A stretch of DNA of 64,000 nt from Nitrospirota bacterium (GCA_016207885.1 JACQZE010000005.1:124001-188000), one strand, 5' to 3'; shown: positions 50,513 through 60,324, numbered from the stretch's first letter. Notes: generated by a model from the sequence alone, not told the origin. Translations and numbers: made by a program.

Positions 50513-50968
50513 TTATTTCTTTGACTTGCCGCCGGATAGCGAGAGGTCTATGGACCACTTTCCGCCGCCTTTTATCATCAGGGCAAGGGCTATCGCGATA
50601 GCAAGCAGATGATATTCAAAACCCTCGCCGCTCTGCTTTCCTGACCAGTTCATGAAGAACCCGTTCTCAAGGTGTATCAGATATATGCAGCCTGTCATTA
50701 TGCAGAGAGTGCCGAGCGCAGCCAGCCTCGTCATGAAACCTATGATGAGAAATATAGAGCCGAGAGATTCGCCGGTTATCACAAGCACTGCCACCCAATA
50801 CGGCAGGCCCATCTTGCCTGTAAAGAAGGCGATGGTCGCGTAATATCCCAGGCCGTCAAAGAGGCCGATAAGCTTCTGCGCGCCGTGAGGGAGTATCACT
50901 AAACCGAGAAGCAGCCTCATGAAAAAGAGTGAAATGTCATTCTCTGTGCTGAAGAATCTTCTAAACAT
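50513..50968 (-). CDS. DoxX-family membrane protein
   Basis: A 151-residue protein with four hydrophobic helices, starting FFSTENDISLFFMRLLLGLVILPHGAQKLIGLFDG and LPYWVAVLVITGESLGSIFLIIGFMTRLAALGTL, the DoxX/DoxD-like signature (GE, PxxGA positions). Proteins of this family are membrane subunits linked to thiosulfate or quinol oxidation, but most members are uncharacterised. It has a GGAGG site and lies alone, facing the upstream gene. Confidence 0.85.
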   Translation of the reverse strand: MFRRFFSTENDISLFFMRLLLGLVILPHGAQKLIGLFDGLGYYATIAFFTGKMGLPYWVAVLVITGESLGSIFLIIGFMTRLAALGTLCIMTGCIYLIHLENGFFMNWSGKQSGEGFEYHLLAIAIALALMIKGGGKWSIDLSLSGGKSKK

Positions 50969-51254
50969 AGTCAGCCTCCGGTTGTTATTTAATATCTCAT
51001 CGGCTTCTCATGTCAGCCAGCCATATCCATTATAATCATTTCGAATCGGTTCCGCCAACTGGTGACAATTTGTCACTAGTTCAAATCAATGAAACATTCC
51101 AGTTCTCGTTGCCGTCATTCCCGGCCACGATCGGGAATACAGTTCCCCTGTATTTTCTGCTTGTAACATTTAAAGCTAACTCATATAATTATCTTATTCC
51201 AAAAAATCCGAGTGATAGTAAATTAATTTTTTGAGATAAGAAAGGAGACATAAA

Positions 51255-52097
51255 ATGAATATGACATCATTGAAGAAGTATGGTTTAGTTTTGTTTGCAT
51301 TAATAGGATGTGTTGCATTAATCGGTTGTGCTGCCCAGAGAAAAAATCACCATAGTAGCAGTGCTTTTCAATATCTATATCCGGATAAGGAGGGATATAT
51401 CGACACCCCGGGCATTCCATTATTATCACTGCCGTTACGAGTCGGCATTGCCTTTGTTCCTGAGACAACAGATTCCTATAATTCCCTGACGGAGCAGGAT
51501 AAAATGGATTTAATGAAGGAAGTCAGCATGCATTTCAAGAAGTATGATTTTGTGAAATCCATTGAGTTGATTCCGTCCGCTTATCTGGCTGAAAAAGGAA
51601 GTTTTGCTAATTTAGACCAAATCCGCACAATGTATGGGGTCGATGTTATCGCATTGCTTTCATACGATCAAACTCAATTTACGGATCAGGGAATAGCATC
51701 CATAACATATTGGACAATTGTTGGCGCTTATATAGTTCCAGGAGAAAAGAATGCTACCCACACTATGGTTGATGCATCAATTTATGATATAAAAAGCCGC
51801 AAAATGCTTTTCCGGGCTCCAGGCATTAATTATAAAAAAAGTAATGCAACACCTGTTAATCTGACAGAACAATTGAGAACGGACAGGGTGTTGGGTTTTC
51901 AGGAAGCGAGTAAAGACCTCATAATAAACCTCGATGTACAGTTAGGGTTGCTTAAGGAAAAAATAAAAGAATCTCCTGAAGACTACAAAATAGAGCATAA
52001 GCCAGGATATACCGGAGGAGGCAGCCTTGATGCATATTTCTTAATATTTGTTTTTGTTTCAGGTGGATATTGGTTATGGCAGAAGAGAAAAGCATAG
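51255..52097 (+). CDS. Rhombotarget lipoprotein (GlyGly-CTERM)
   Basis: A 280-residue lipoprotein with a lipobox (VALIGC-AAQ, about 25). The C-terminus GGGSLDAYFLIFVFVSGGYWLWQKRKA is a GlyGly-CTERM tail: a Gly run, one membrane helix and a basic end. Such tails are cleaved by the rhombosortase, which is the next gene. The mature middle (LRVGIAFVPETTD, YGVDVIALLSYDQTQF, ASIYDIKSRKMLFRAPG) matches the rhombotarget-lipoprotein type. An AGGAG site precedes the start. The rhombosortase gene overlaps its end by 22 bases. Confidence 0.85.
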   Translation: MNMTSLKKYGLVLFALIGCVALIGCAAQRKNHHSSSAFQYLYPDKEGYIDTPGIPLLSLPLRVGIAFVPETTDSYNSLTEQDKMDLMKEVSMHFKKYDFVKSIELIPSAYLAEKGSFANLDQIRTMYGVDVIALLSYDQTQFTDQGIASITYWTIVGAYIVPGEKNATHTMVDASIYDIKSRKMLFRAPGINYKKSNATPVNLTEQLRTDRVLGFQEASKDLIINLDVQLGLLKEKIKESPEDYKIEHKPGYTGGGSLDAYFLIFVFVSGGYWLWQKRKA

Positions 52098-52717
52098 ATT
52101 TATATTTGCCATTTTTTACAATGATGGTTCTTGCGTTATGCATTATAGGAAGTATAATGCCTGGCATAACGTCAGTATTGATATACGACCGGACGGCTAT
52201 TTCTGAAGGTGAATTATGGCGTATCGTTACTTCTCACTTTGTTCATTTCAATTATATCCATTTATTCTACAATCTTCTGGTCTTTGGTATTGCCGGATGG
52301 ATTATTGAGCGCCGAGGGTATAATCATTTCAAGCTGCTTTGTGTGTTGTCGGCAACTTTCATCGGGATAACGTTATTCATCTTTCAACCCGGCATGATGT
52401 ATTACGGAGGGTTATCAGGGGTGGCATGTGGAGCTATTTACTATAGTGCACTCTTTGGCCTTCGTGAGCCAACTCCATGGCGCAATATATGTTTATGTAT
52501 CATAGTAGCCCTCCCGATTAAGATTGCTTTAGAAATATACTATAATTCATCGCTTCTTCCCTATGGGGAGAAACAAACATTTGTTTTAATTCCAATCAGC
52601 CATCTTGCCGGAAGCATAGCGGCCTTTTTGCTTTTTCTTGCTGTCAGAAATAAAGGTATTGCAAACCAAAACGTATTGAAATATTTAGATACAAAAAACA
52701 AATTAGAAAGAGCATGA
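52076..52717 (+). CDS. rrtA: Rhombosortase (rhomboid-family intramembrane protease)
   Basis: I start it at ATG 52076 (MAEEKSIDLYL), 213 residues, six hydrophobic helices. The rhomboid features are LWRIVTSHFVHFNYIHLFYNLLVFGIAGWIIE (about 49-80), the Ser in YYGGLSGVACGAIYYS (about 107-122; the nucleophile in GxSG) and the His of ISHLAGSIAAF (about 176-186). Rhombosortases cut GlyGly-CTERM tails, and the target lipoprotein is the overlapping upstream gene, so the two form a dedicated processing pair. Confidence 0.88.
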   Translation: MAEEKSIDLYLPFFTMMVLALCIIGSIMPGITSVLIYDRTAISEGELWRIVTSHFVHFNYIHLFYNLLVFGIAGWIIERRGYNHFKLLCVLSATFIGITLFIFQPGMMYYGGLSGVACGAIYYSALFGLREPTPWRNICLCIIVALPIKIALEIYYNSSLLPYGEKQTFVLIPISHLAGSIAAFLLFLAVRNKGIANQNVLKYLDTKNKLERA

Positions 52718-52727
52718 GGAGGTCAAG

Positions 52728-53150
52728 ATGAACAAAAACGAGATATTTGAGTTTCTGAATGCTAATCCGGTATTCCATCTGGCAACAATTGAAGGGAACA
52801 AGCCGCATGTGCGGGGACTGCTTCTGTATAAAGCGGATGAGAACGGGATAGTATTTCACACAGGAAAGATGAAAGAGCTGCACAAACAGCTGACTGAAAA
52901 TCCGCAGGTGGAGATGTGTTTCAATAATAATAATTTTGAGAATCTTACCCAGATAAGGGTGCAGGGACGCGTTGAACTTGTCGAAGACCTTGAACAGAAA
53001 AAGGAGATCGTGCAGAAACGCGAGTTCATGAAACCATGGGTAGAGAAGATGGGCTATGATTTTCTGGCTGTTTACAATCTTAAGAAGGGCGCGGCCGAGG
53101 TCTGGACGATGGCGGCTAATTTCGCGCCGAAAGAGCCTGTAGGGTTATAA
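52728..53150 (+). CDS. Pyridoxamine 5'-phosphate oxidase-like flavin-binding protein
   Basis: A 140-residue split-barrel protein of the PNPOx-like group: FLNANPVFHLATIEGNKPHVRGLLLYKADENGIVFHTGKMKELHKQLTENPQVEMCF, then TQIRVQGRVELVEDLEQKKEIV and FLAVYNLKKGAAEVWTM. It would bind FMN or F420-like cofactors. The conserved set of P/HVR and the TGK loop is there. Clear AGGAGG site. It follows rhombosortase by 10 bases but probably is unrelated to it. Substrate unknown. Confidence 0.88.
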   Translation: MNKNEIFEFLNANPVFHLATIEGNKPHVRGLLLYKADENGIVFHTGKMKELHKQLTENPQVEMCFNNNNFENLTQIRVQGRVELVEDLEQKKEIVQKREFMKPWVEKMGYDFLAVYNLKKGAAEVWTMAANFAPKEPVGL

Positions 53151-53378
53151 CCTGACCGGAGCGCGCGGGCCTGTTAACGGCTTTGCCGCGTTCGGTTAAG
53201 GCTAAGGTTTATATCAAGATAAAATCAGCAGTATCCCCGAGTGACCGCTTCTTTCAATTAGATTATAATTGTGTCAGTTTTTTACGAGATCCCCATTTGT
53301 TCAATACATCAGCCACGCCATGAAACTGTTTTTATAGAATGATGCTGAGAAAATGTTTTGACAAAGGAGATATGAACA

Positions 53379-54725
53379 ATGTCAAACATTAGTAGCGGTT
53401 TAAGACTGGCGGCATTTCTGATCTTCTTTTATCTCCCTTTGATCTTCTCCGGTAATGCCTGCGCCGACTATCTGACAAAACTTGATCATGGCCGATACCT
53501 GCAGGATGCTTCCGGTGACATAGTCACAGGGCTCTGGTCTGTTCCGGTGGTCTATGACTGGAACGGTGACGGCAACAAAGACCTCCTTATCGGGCAAAGT
53601 AATAGCAACAATGGATATGTGAGCTATTATGAAAATACAGGCACGGACGATGAACCGTTTTTCAGCGCGCCATCCTATATCCAGGCCTGCAGCCCATCCT
53701 GTGCCCCTTTGAATGTGCCCGGGCTTGTCGGACAGGGTTCATACCCTTCAGTCGTGGACTGGAACAATGATGGAAAGCAGGATCTGCTTGTAGGCGATGG
53801 CGACGGCTATGTGCATATTTTTATTAATACAGGCAGCAGCACATCTCCTGTGCTTGACGGGGGCAGCCTGGTCATGGCCAGCGGCCTGCCCCTGATGGTT
53901 ACAGCAAGAGCCACCCCTGTCATGGAAGACTGGAATGGAGACGGGTTGAACGACCTGCTCATAGGGGATATGGATGGATTTATATATGTTTATCTCAATG
54001 TCGGGACATCCTCTGCGCCTGTTTTTCAAAGCACTTACTTCACTGATTCCACATATCGTTTGAAGGTCAGCGGTGTTGATTTTGATATCGGGTCCAGGTC
54101 CGCCCCGCGTGTCTTTGACTGGAACAATGACGGGAAGAAAGACCTTCTGGCCGGAGAATATGAAGGGTATGTATATTTTCTGGAAAATGCCGGCACAAAT
54201 GCCGCGCCTGTATTTAACAGCGCCAGGAAACTCTCCTGGGCAGACGGCCAAACATTGCGGTATCCTGATAGCCCCTCAGGGGCTGCTCACTCCCGCCTCT
54301 ATGCCGCCGACTGGAACAATGACAGAAAGCAGGATCTTATTGTCGGAGGCAAAGACGGCAGGCTGATCCTCTTTTCCCCAAAGGTGGTGCATTACAACTT
54401 CTCTGGAGAGAGCGGAGGCAAATGCTTTATAGCAACAGCAGCCTATGGATCATATATGGCAGATGATGTAAAGATACTTAGGAAGTTCCGTGACAGATAT
54501 CTTATAACCAATTCGATCGGCAGAAAAATGGTAAACATTTATTATAAATATTCACCGCCGATTGCAGCTTATATCAGCAGGCATGAAGCATTAAGAACCG
54601 CTGTCAGGTTCTCACTTAAACCTGTTGTATTTGCGATCAAATACCCGCAGATCTTTTTGCCCGGTATCATCGGAATTCCGGCGATCCTGTTAATGAACAG
54701 GAGAAAACAGGAGAAGCAAGGCTGA
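53379..54725 (+). CDS. FG-GAP/VCBS-type repeat surface protein with CFI-box C-terminus
   Basis: A 448-residue exported protein with a signal peptide (about 8-29, ending ACAD). It has at least five beta-propeller-like repeats of the form [39 protein letters not shown], with Asp-rich calcium-binding motifs ([14 protein letters not shown]). Then comes [27 protein letters not shown] (about 345-371) through a membrane helix (about 418-437) and a basic end. The tail matches the CFI-box-CTERM seen in the fusion at 23220. It is likely surface-anchored by a sorting system not visible here. It is convergent with typA, with stops 2 bases apart. Confidence 0.88.
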   Translation: MSNISSGLRLAAFLIFFYLPLIFSGNACADYLTKLDHGRYLQDASGDIVTGLWSVPVVYDWNGDGNKDLLIGQSNSNNGYVSYYENTGTDDEPFFSAPSYIQACSPSCAPLNVPGLVGQGSYPSVVDWNNDGKQDLLVGDGDGYVHIFINTGSSTSPVLDGGSLVMASGLPLMVTARATPVMEDWNGDGLNDLLIGDMDGFIYVYLNVGTSSAPVFQSTYFTDSTYRLKVSGVDFDIGSRSAPRVFDWNNDGKKDLLAGEYEGYVYFLENAGTNAAPVFNSARKLSWADGQTLRYPDSPSGAAHSRLYAADWNNDRKQDLIVGGKDGRLILFSPKVVHYNFSGESGGKCFIATAAYGSYMADDVKILRKFRDRYLITNSIGRKMVNIYYKYSPPIAAYISRHEALRTAVRFSLKPVVFAIKYPQIFLPGIIGIPAILLMNRRKQEKQG

Positions 54726-54727
54726 CG

Positions 54728-56533
54728 CTACTCCCTTCTCTTCGGCCTCTTGCCCGCATCAAGCACCCTCTTTCTCAGCCTGATAAACTGCGGCGTTACC
54801 TCTATGAGCTCGTCTTCCTTGATAAACTCTATGGACTGCTCGAGTGTAAGCTGCCTGTGCGGGATGAGCTGAAGCGCTTCGTCAGTGCCCGATGCGCGGA
54901 TGTTGGTGAGCTTCTTCTCCTTGGTCACGTTGACATCAAGGTCGTTGTCGCGTGAATTCTCGCCGACGATCATGCCCTCATAGACCTGTATGTTGTCCCT
55001 GATAAAGAGAACGCCCCTCGGTTGAAGGTGAAAGAGCGCGTATGTAGTGGTCCTGCCTGTCCTGTCTGAAACAAGCGCGCCTGTCTGCCTTGATGTCATC
55101 GGCCCGTGCCACGGCTCATAACCGTCAAAGAGATGGTTGAGAAGGCCTGTGCCCCTTGTGTCTGTGAGGAACTGCGACCTGAAACCTATCAGGCCGCGGG
55201 AGGGGATCCTGAACTCGAGCCTCACCCTGCCTTTTCCGTTATTCTGCATCTTCTGCATCTTGCCCTTTCTCATGCCGATCTGCTGTGTCACAACGCCGAC
55301 AAAATCCTCAGGCACGTCAATAACAAGAAGCTCCATGGGCTCATGCTTTACGCCGTTTATCTCTTTTGTGATCGTCTCAGGCATTGACACTGAAAGCTCA
55401 TAACCCTCGCGCCTCATCATCTCGATGAGTATCGCGAGCTGGAGCTCTCCCCTGCCCATGACCTTGAATGAATCCGTATTGTCAAAGCTCACCCTGATGG
55501 AGACGTTGTAAAGCAGTTCCTTCTCGAGCCTGTCCCTCAGGTTCCTTGACGTAACGAACTTTCCGTCCTTGCCTGCGAAAGGGGATGTGTTGATGGAGAA
55601 CATCATTGAGATGGTGGGTTCATCCACCTTGATCCTCGGAAGCGGCATAGGTTTTTCCACATCTGTGATCGTGTCACCAATGTTAATGCCTTCAATTCCG
55701 GAAAGCGCGATGATGTCGCCGACATATGCCGTCTTTGTCTCTACCCTTTCAAGGCCGGAATAAGTGAACATTGAAGTTATCTTTGTCTTTACCGCTTTAC
55801 CGTCTATGGTTATCACAGCAACGGCATCGCCTACATTTACAGTGCCTGCAAATATTCTGCCTACAGCCATCCTGCCCACATAGTCGTTGTAATCGATATT
55901 TGTTACGAGCAGCTGAAGGGGCGCGTCCTTATCTCCCTGAGGAGGCGGAACAGTATTAACGATCAGGTCAAAGAGAGGCTTAAGGTTCTCAGGCTTGTCA
56001 TTGAGGTCGAGCATCGCTGTTCCGACCTTTGCGTTTGTATAAACAACCGGAAATTCAAGCTGCTCTTCAGTCGCGTTAAGGTCGATGAAGAGGTCGTATA
56101 CCTCATTCAGAACTTCCTGTATCCTCGCGTCAGGCCTGTCTATCTTGTTCACAACAAGGATAGGCGGCAGGTTCAGCTCAAGCGCCTTGTTCAATACAAA
56201 CCGCGTCTGGGGCAGAGGGCCTTCAGAAGCGTCAACGAGAAGCAGAACGCCGTCCGCCATCTTCATCGTCCTCTCCACCTCACCGCCGAAGTCGGCGTGG
56301 CCGGGTGTATCTATGATATTTATCTTGATGCCGTTGTAATCAACAGCGGTGTTCTTCGCCATGATCGTGATTCCTTTTTCACGCTCAAGGTCGTTGCTGT
56401 CCATCACCCTCTCACGCACCTTTTCATTTGCGCGGAATATACCTGCCTGCTGAAGCATGCCGTCAAGAAGCGTTGTCTTGCCGTGGTCGACATGGGCGAT
56501 GATCGCGATGTTTCTTATATCTTCACGTTTCAT
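54728..56533 (-). CDS. typA: Ribosome-associated GTPase TypA/BipA
   Basis: A 601-residue translational GTPase with the elongation-factor G1-G5 motifs [14 protein letters not shown] (about 14-27), [18 protein letters not shown] (about 75-92), NKIDRPDAR (about 130), and the C-terminal TypA domain [33 protein letters not shown] (about 428-460). It binds the ribosome under stress and helps large-subunit assembly. GAGAGGT precedes the start. No operon partner. Confidence 0.97.
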   Translation of the reverse strand: MKREDIRNIAIIAHVDHGKTTLLDGMLQQAGIFRANEKVRERVMDSNDLEREKGITIMAKNTAVDYNGIKINIIDTPGHADFGGEVERTMKMADGVLLLVDASEGPLPQTRFVLNKALELNLPPILVVNKIDRPDARIQEVLNEVYDLFIDLNATEEQLEFPVVYTNAKVGTAMLDLNDKPENLKPLFDLIVNTVPPPQGDKDAPLQLLVTNIDYNDYVGRMAVGRIFAGTVNVGDAVAVITIDGKAVKTKITSMFTYSGLERVETKTAYVGDIIALSGIEGINIGDTITDVEKPMPLPRIKVDEPTISMMFSINTSPFAGKDGKFVTSRNLRDRLEKELLYNVSIRVSFDNTDSFKVMGRGELQLAILIEMMRREGYELSVSMPETITKEINGVKHEPMELLVIDVPEDFVGVVTQQIGMRKGKMQKMQNNGKGRVRLEFRIPSRGLIGFRSQFLTDTRGTGLLNHLFDGYEPWHGPMTSRQTGALVSDRTGRTTTYALFHLQPRGVLFIRDNIQVYEGMIVGENSRDNDLDVNVTKEKKLTNIRASGTDEALQLIPHRQLTLEQSIEFIKEDELIEVTPQFIRLRKRVLDAGKRPKRRE

Positions 56534-56775
56534 AAAACCTCTCTTTTATAAATTATAATATGCCGCCATACAGGTTGCACTACTTCTTCCGGACCGTTTG
56601 AGGAAACAGAGCAGGAACCGCATGAAGGGGAACTAATTATATACTATCGGCGGTTGAAAATACTATCAGCTTCTTATCGCCTTTATTGCTCTTCACTCAT
56701 ACCCCTATGTATTAACTATTTATTCTGGTATACTTATGCATAGATTCATATCATGTAAACCTTAAAGGAGGAAGC

Positions 56776-56946
56776 ATGGCGACAAAGAAGAAAGCCGCAC
56801 CGAAGAAGGCTGCAAAGAAGAAGGTAGCAAAGAAGGCAGCTGCTCCGAAGAAGGCAAAGTGCACAGCAAAGACCAAGGCAGGAAAAGCATGCAAGAATTC
56901 CGCAAGCGGCAAGTCAACAAAGTGTTCTTCACACAAAAAGAAATAA
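56776..56946 (+). CDS. Histone-H1-like lysine/alanine-rich protein with Cys-rich tail (DUF5763-like)
   Basis: A 56-residue protein. The first half is KKAAPKK / AAKKKVAKKAA / APKKAK repeats, a basic tail like histone H1. The second half (CTAKTKAGKACKNSASGKSTKCSSHKK) has C-x8-C-x9-C-x3-H spacing as in DUF5763 zinc-finger-like modules. AAAGGAGG precedes the ATG and a strong terminator follows, so it is a real gene too short for many gene callers. It probably binds DNA or RNA. A TATTTATTC-rich upstream region may hold its promoter. Confidence 0.8.
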   Translation: MATKKKAAPKKAAKKKVAKKAAAPKKAKCTAKTKAGKACKNSASGKSTKCSSHKKK

Positions 56947-56966
56947 GTATCTGATCTGTTTATTCC

Positions 56967-57001
56967 AAAGACCCTCTGAGATCTTTTCTCAGAGGGTCTT
57001 T
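56967..57001. terminator. Bidirectional terminator between the H1-like gene and hcp
   Basis: A perfect 14-bp stem (56967-56980 with 56988-57001) with a 7-base loop is followed by T-rich sequence on the plus strand and A/T-rich sequence on the minus strand. It can end both convergent units. Confidence 0.85.
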
Positions 57002-57035
57002 GTTTATACTGCATATGTAAAAACTTGTAACTTAA

Positions 57036-58319
57036 TTATCCCAGCATGTTCTTTATGTCTACTTTAGCTTCACCTGTAAGCTTCAGGCTGAAGTTGTCCT
57101 GAAGCACTTTCAATACGCCCGGCGTCACAAACTCAGGCGGCTTGGGCCCGAGGTAGATATTCTTTACTCCGAGGCTGAAGAGGCCGAGAAGTATGGCGAC
57201 CGCCTTCTGCTCAAACCATGAGAGCGCTATGGTAAGAGGCAGTTCGTTCACAGAACATTTAAACGCATCAGCAAGCGCGAGCGCGATCTTGACCGCGGAG
57301 ATGGAGTTGTTGCACTGCCCGAGGTCTATATAGCGGGGGATGCCGTCGATATTGCCGAAATCAATGTCATTGAACCTGAACTTTCCGCATGAAGTCGTCA
57401 GTATCACACAGTCTTTGGGAACAAGCTCTGCCAGCTCCCTGAAGTAATCGCTCCCGTCACCCGGCGAATCACACCCTGCTATAACAAAGAACCTCTTGAT
57501 CTTTCCCGCCTTGACCGCATCTATTATCTGAGGAGCAAGCTTAAGGACATTCTCATGATGAAAACCTGTTGTCAGCGTCTTGTCTGATTTGACATCTGCA
57601 TCAGGCAGAGAAAGCGCCTTCTTAATAAGGGGAGAGAAATCATTGTTCTCGATCTTTGACGAATTCTCAACGCCGGTTACGTCATAGGTGAACATCCTGT
57701 CGCCGTATGTGCCTCTCACAGGCATCACGCAGTTTGTTGTGACGAGGATGGCTCCGGGGAAGTCGTCAAAGACCCTTCTCTGGTCATGCCATGCCTTGCC
57801 CACATTGCCCTTCAAGTGGCTGAACTTCTTGAGCTTCGGATAACCATGAGCAGGGAGCATCTCAGAGTGGGTGTATACATTAATTCCCTTGCCCTCGGTC
57901 TGCTTCAGCAGGTCTTCAAGAGCGTAGAGGTTGTGTCCTGTGACAAGGATGCTCTTGCCCTGCACCCTGTCCTCAGAGACCGTAACAGGTTCAGGTATGC
58001 CCAATCTTGAGGTATGTGCCTCATCAAGAAGCGCCATCGCCTTTACAGTCGCCGTGCCGACGCTCAGCGCTGTCTTGATATTGTCCGCCAGGCTGAAATT
58101 GACATTTGTAAGTGTCGAGTATAGCGCCGCATGTGTAATGGCATCTATCTCAGGATCGCTCTTTCCAAGCTCCCTTGCGTGATGCGCGTAAGCCGCGACA
58201 CCCTTCAGCCCGAATATGGTTATATCCTGAAGGCTCGCTATGTCCTCATTCTTTCCGCATACCCCGATCTTCTTGTCACATCCGCCTTCCATCGTCTGCT
58301 CGCATTGATAACAAAACAT
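57036..58319 (-). CDS. hcp: Hybrid cluster protein (short, class III-like)
   Basis: An iron-sulfur-oxygen enzyme implicated in nitric oxide reduction/S-nitrosylation control (hydroxylamine reductase activity in vitro). The 427 residues lack about 115 found in classes I and II. Seen are the N-terminal cluster CYQCEQTMEGGCDKKIGVCGK (3-23), hybrid-cluster ligands in GHNLYALEDL, HSEMLPAHGYP, VTTNCVMPV and IAGCDSPGDGSDYF, and later TTSCGKFRFN. A GGAGG site precedes it. A palindrome (TGAT-N4-ATCA) about 75 bases upstream could bind an FNR/HcpR-type regulator. It ends at the terminator at 56967. Confidence 0.93.
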   Translation of the reverse strand: MFCYQCEQTMEGGCDKKIGVCGKNEDIASLQDITIFGLKGVAAYAHHARELGKSDPEIDAITHAALYSTLTNVNFSLADNIKTALSVGTATVKAMALLDEAHTSRLGIPEPVTVSEDRVQGKSILVTGHNLYALEDLLKQTEGKGINVYTHSEMLPAHGYPKLKKFSHLKGNVGKAWHDQRRVFDDFPGAILVTTNCVMPVRGTYGDRMFTYDVTGVENSSKIENNDFSPLIKKALSLPDADVKSDKTLTTGFHHENVLKLAPQIIDAVKAGKIKRFFVIAGCDSPGDGSDYFRELAELVPKDCVILTTSCGKFRFNDIDFGNIDGIPRYIDLGQCNNSISAVKIALALADAFKCSVNELPLTIALSWFEQKAVAILLGLFSLGVKNIYLGPKPPEFVTPGVLKVLQDNFSLKLTGEAKVDIKNMLG

Positions 58320-58389
58320 TGTGCATCCTCCTTAGGTTGAAATTATTTTTGAATGTACTTTATTAAAACGCATTTCAAAAACCGGTGCC

Positions 58390-58403
58390 ATGATTTAAAT
58401 CAT
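58390..58403 (-). promoter_or_regulatory. FNR/CRP-like palindrome upstream of hcp
   Basis: A perfect 14-bp palindrome ATGATTTAAATCAT has the FNR-type core TGAT-N4-ATCA. A possible -10 TAATAA (58365-58360) predicts a start near 58353, putting the palindrome about 43 bases upstream, close to the activating position of FNR-family regulators. hcp is commonly controlled by such factors (HcpR, FNR). Confidence 0.5.
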
Positions 58404-58438
58404 ATGCTGGAAATGGTTGGGGTGCAAATGGATTCGGA

Positions 58439-58927
58439 TTACTGCAGCTCTATTATCTCAGCCTCTTTCGCCACTGTGTCAAAGACCATCACAGTAGCCT
58501 CCTTCCAGAAGCCGTGGGAGGTGCCGGGGTTAAGGACAAGGGTATCGCCGATCTTTTCATTTACACATTTATGCGTATGGCCGAACATCACAACATCATA
58601 TGTGCCTGATGCGACAAGCGAATTTCTGAGCTGGGGTTCTGTACCGTGATAACAGGCGCATTTCAGGCCGTCAGCCTCAAACTCGTGGAAGTCGCCCTTT
58701 ATCTCTCCGCCTATCTCATTGAAGGAATTGATCAGCCTGAACTTGTCGCCGTCGTTGTTGCCGAATATGCCGACAAGCTTTACATCCTTAAAGAGTTTGA
58801 TCGAGGCGGGGTTTACGTAATCGCCGAGGTGTATGACATACTCGGCCTTCTTCTCTTTGAAGGCGTTAACAGCCTTTATGATATTTTCTGAATGGTCGTG
58901 CGAATCTGAGATGATGCCTATCTTCAT
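58439..58927 (-). CDS. Metallophosphoesterase (YfcE/MJ0936 family)
   Basis: A 162-residue phosphodiesterase with a complete motif set: ISDSHDHSENI (6-16), HLGDYVNP (about 34), GIFGNNDGDKF (about 54-64), CACYHGTEP (about 91-99) and MFGHTHKCVNEK (about 115-126). MJ0936-type enzymes act on cyclic or bis-phosphate model substrates; the natural one is unknown. It follows the DUF1015 gene by 25 bases and precedes hcp by 119 bases. Confidence 0.92.
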   Translation of the reverse strand: MKIGIISDSHDHSENIIKAVNAFKEKKAEYVIHLGDYVNPASIKLFKDVKLVGIFGNNDGDKFRLINSFNEIGGEIKGDFHEFEADGLKCACYHGTEPQLRNSLVASGTYDVVMFGHTHKCVNEKIGDTLVLNPGTSHGFWKEATVMVFDTVAKEAEIIELQ

Positions 58928-58952
58928 CTTTATGGCCTTCTCTTATTAATAT

Positions 58953-60224
58953 TTAAAATTTAAAAATGACCATGCCGGTCAGAAGCTTCGGATAAAAGTA
59001 TGTGGATTTCGGCGGCATCCTCTGCCCCTCAAGCGCGACCGCCTTGAGGTCTTCCACCCTTGTAGGGCTCAGGAAGAATGCCGCGCGCGCAGGGCTGCTC
59101 TTCACACGCTTAACAGCGACCTCAGGAGACATCTCATATTCATAATTTGTGACTTTCAGGATCTCCCTGAATATGAGTTTATGAAGCACGGTCACGTCAA
59201 GCTTCTTGAGGATATCATGAGAATCAAGGCTGTCATGCGGGCATCTGAAGCTGAGGTCATAATACTTTTTTTCATCTTTATCAAACATCCCGATTGAATA
59301 TTTTTTTGTCTTCATGGCATGGAACATCTTATCCATAGCCGTCTTTTCTTCGGAGTCATTGTTATATGAAAATGCTTCAATATCAAAACAGTGGCTCAGG
59401 ATCTCAGTGATATTTATGCTGCTGTCTATCTCGACCATCCGGTGTGTGGGCAGGAGCGTCAGGCCTGGCTCATCCATATTCGCAAGGAACATCAATACAT
59501 AATTAAATGGTTCGTCACCTGTCTTTAATTCGCCCTTCTGCTCCATCTCATGTTTAAAGGCAAGCGCTGTCTCATACCTGTGATGGCCGTCAGCGATGAA
59601 TATGTCCTTATCTGAAAATTCTTTTCTTATGGCATCTATCGACGCTTTATCATTTATCTTCCAGAGCCTGTTAATAAAGCCGTCGTTGTCGATAGCTTCG
59701 AGAAATGGCTTATTCTTTACAATCTTTTCCAATATTGATGAGGCCTTTTTTTCAGCGCTGCTGTAGATGGAGAAGATCGGGCTTATATTTGCCCTGCAGA
59801 AGCGGAGGATATTCAGCCTGTCGGACTTCGGTTTTGAGTGTGTTTCCTCGTGGGGATGTATTTCCCCTGAGCCGAGCTCCTCAATCTTCACCGCGCCGAG
59901 AATGCCCCTCAGCCTCCTCTCTTCACCGTCAACCCTGTAGGTTGCCTCGTAGCAGTAAAAAGCCGGCTCAGAGTCCTGACGCAGAATATCTTTCTCAAGC
60001 CAATCGTTTAATAACGCGGATGCCCTTGAATAGCGGTTCTCATTCTCATCGTCTCCCTCATTGTCCTTGCCGAAATCTATGCGGATGATGTTGTGAGGGC
60101 TTTTTTCGTAGAGTTTATCCTTGGCTTGAGGCGAGACTATATCATATGGAGGCGCCGTAACAGCTCCGGCATCGACCTTTTCAGGATTATATAAAACACC
60201 TTTGAACGGGATTATCTCAGCCAT
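58953..60224 (-). CDS. DUF1015 family protein
   Basis: A 423-residue protein with the DUF1015 landmarks: IIPFKGVLYNPEKVDAGAVTAPPYDIVSPQAKDKLYEKSPHNIIRIDFGKD, IHPHEETHSKPKSDRLNILR, FIADGHHRYETALAF (about 210-224) and LLPTHRM (about 256). Members are cytosolic and widespread in anaerobes and archaea; some are encoded with amino-acid or serine metabolism genes but the activity is not established. The ADGHHRY motif could bind a nucleotide or metal. No ribosome site is seen. Confidence 0.92.
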   Translation of the reverse strand: MAEIIPFKGVLYNPEKVDAGAVTAPPYDIVSPQAKDKLYEKSPHNIIRIDFGKDNEGDDENENRYSRASALLNDWLEKDILRQDSEPAFYCYEATYRVDGEERRLRGILGAVKIEELGSGEIHPHEETHSKPKSDRLNILRFCRANISPIFSIYSSAEKKASSILEKIVKNKPFLEAIDNDGFINRLWKINDKASIDAIRKEFSDKDIFIADGHHRYETALAFKHEMEQKGELKTGDEPFNYVLMFLANMDEPGLTLLPTHRMVEIDSSINITEILSHCFDIEAFSYNNDSEEKTAMDKMFHAMKTKKYSIGMFDKDEKKYYDLSFRCPHDSLDSHDILKKLDVTVLHKLIFREILKVTNYEYEMSPEVAVKRVKSSPARAAFFLSPTRVEDLKAVALEGQRMPPKSTYFYPKLLTGMVIFKF

Positions 60225-60324
60225 GGCAGATATAAGGGCTCTTTTAAAAGTCAGGTGAAAGAGCGGAAATTATTTTAACATTGGCAAAGGGAAACTTCAA
60301 ACATCTTGAAACAATTTCCTGATA

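Noticed and set aside
56751-57014. A Phe/Ala-rich minus-strand frame of 87 residues (AFFATFFFAAFFGAAFF).
   Set aside because: It is the antisense of the lysine-rich H1-like gene, whose AAG codons read as CTT/TTC on the other strand.
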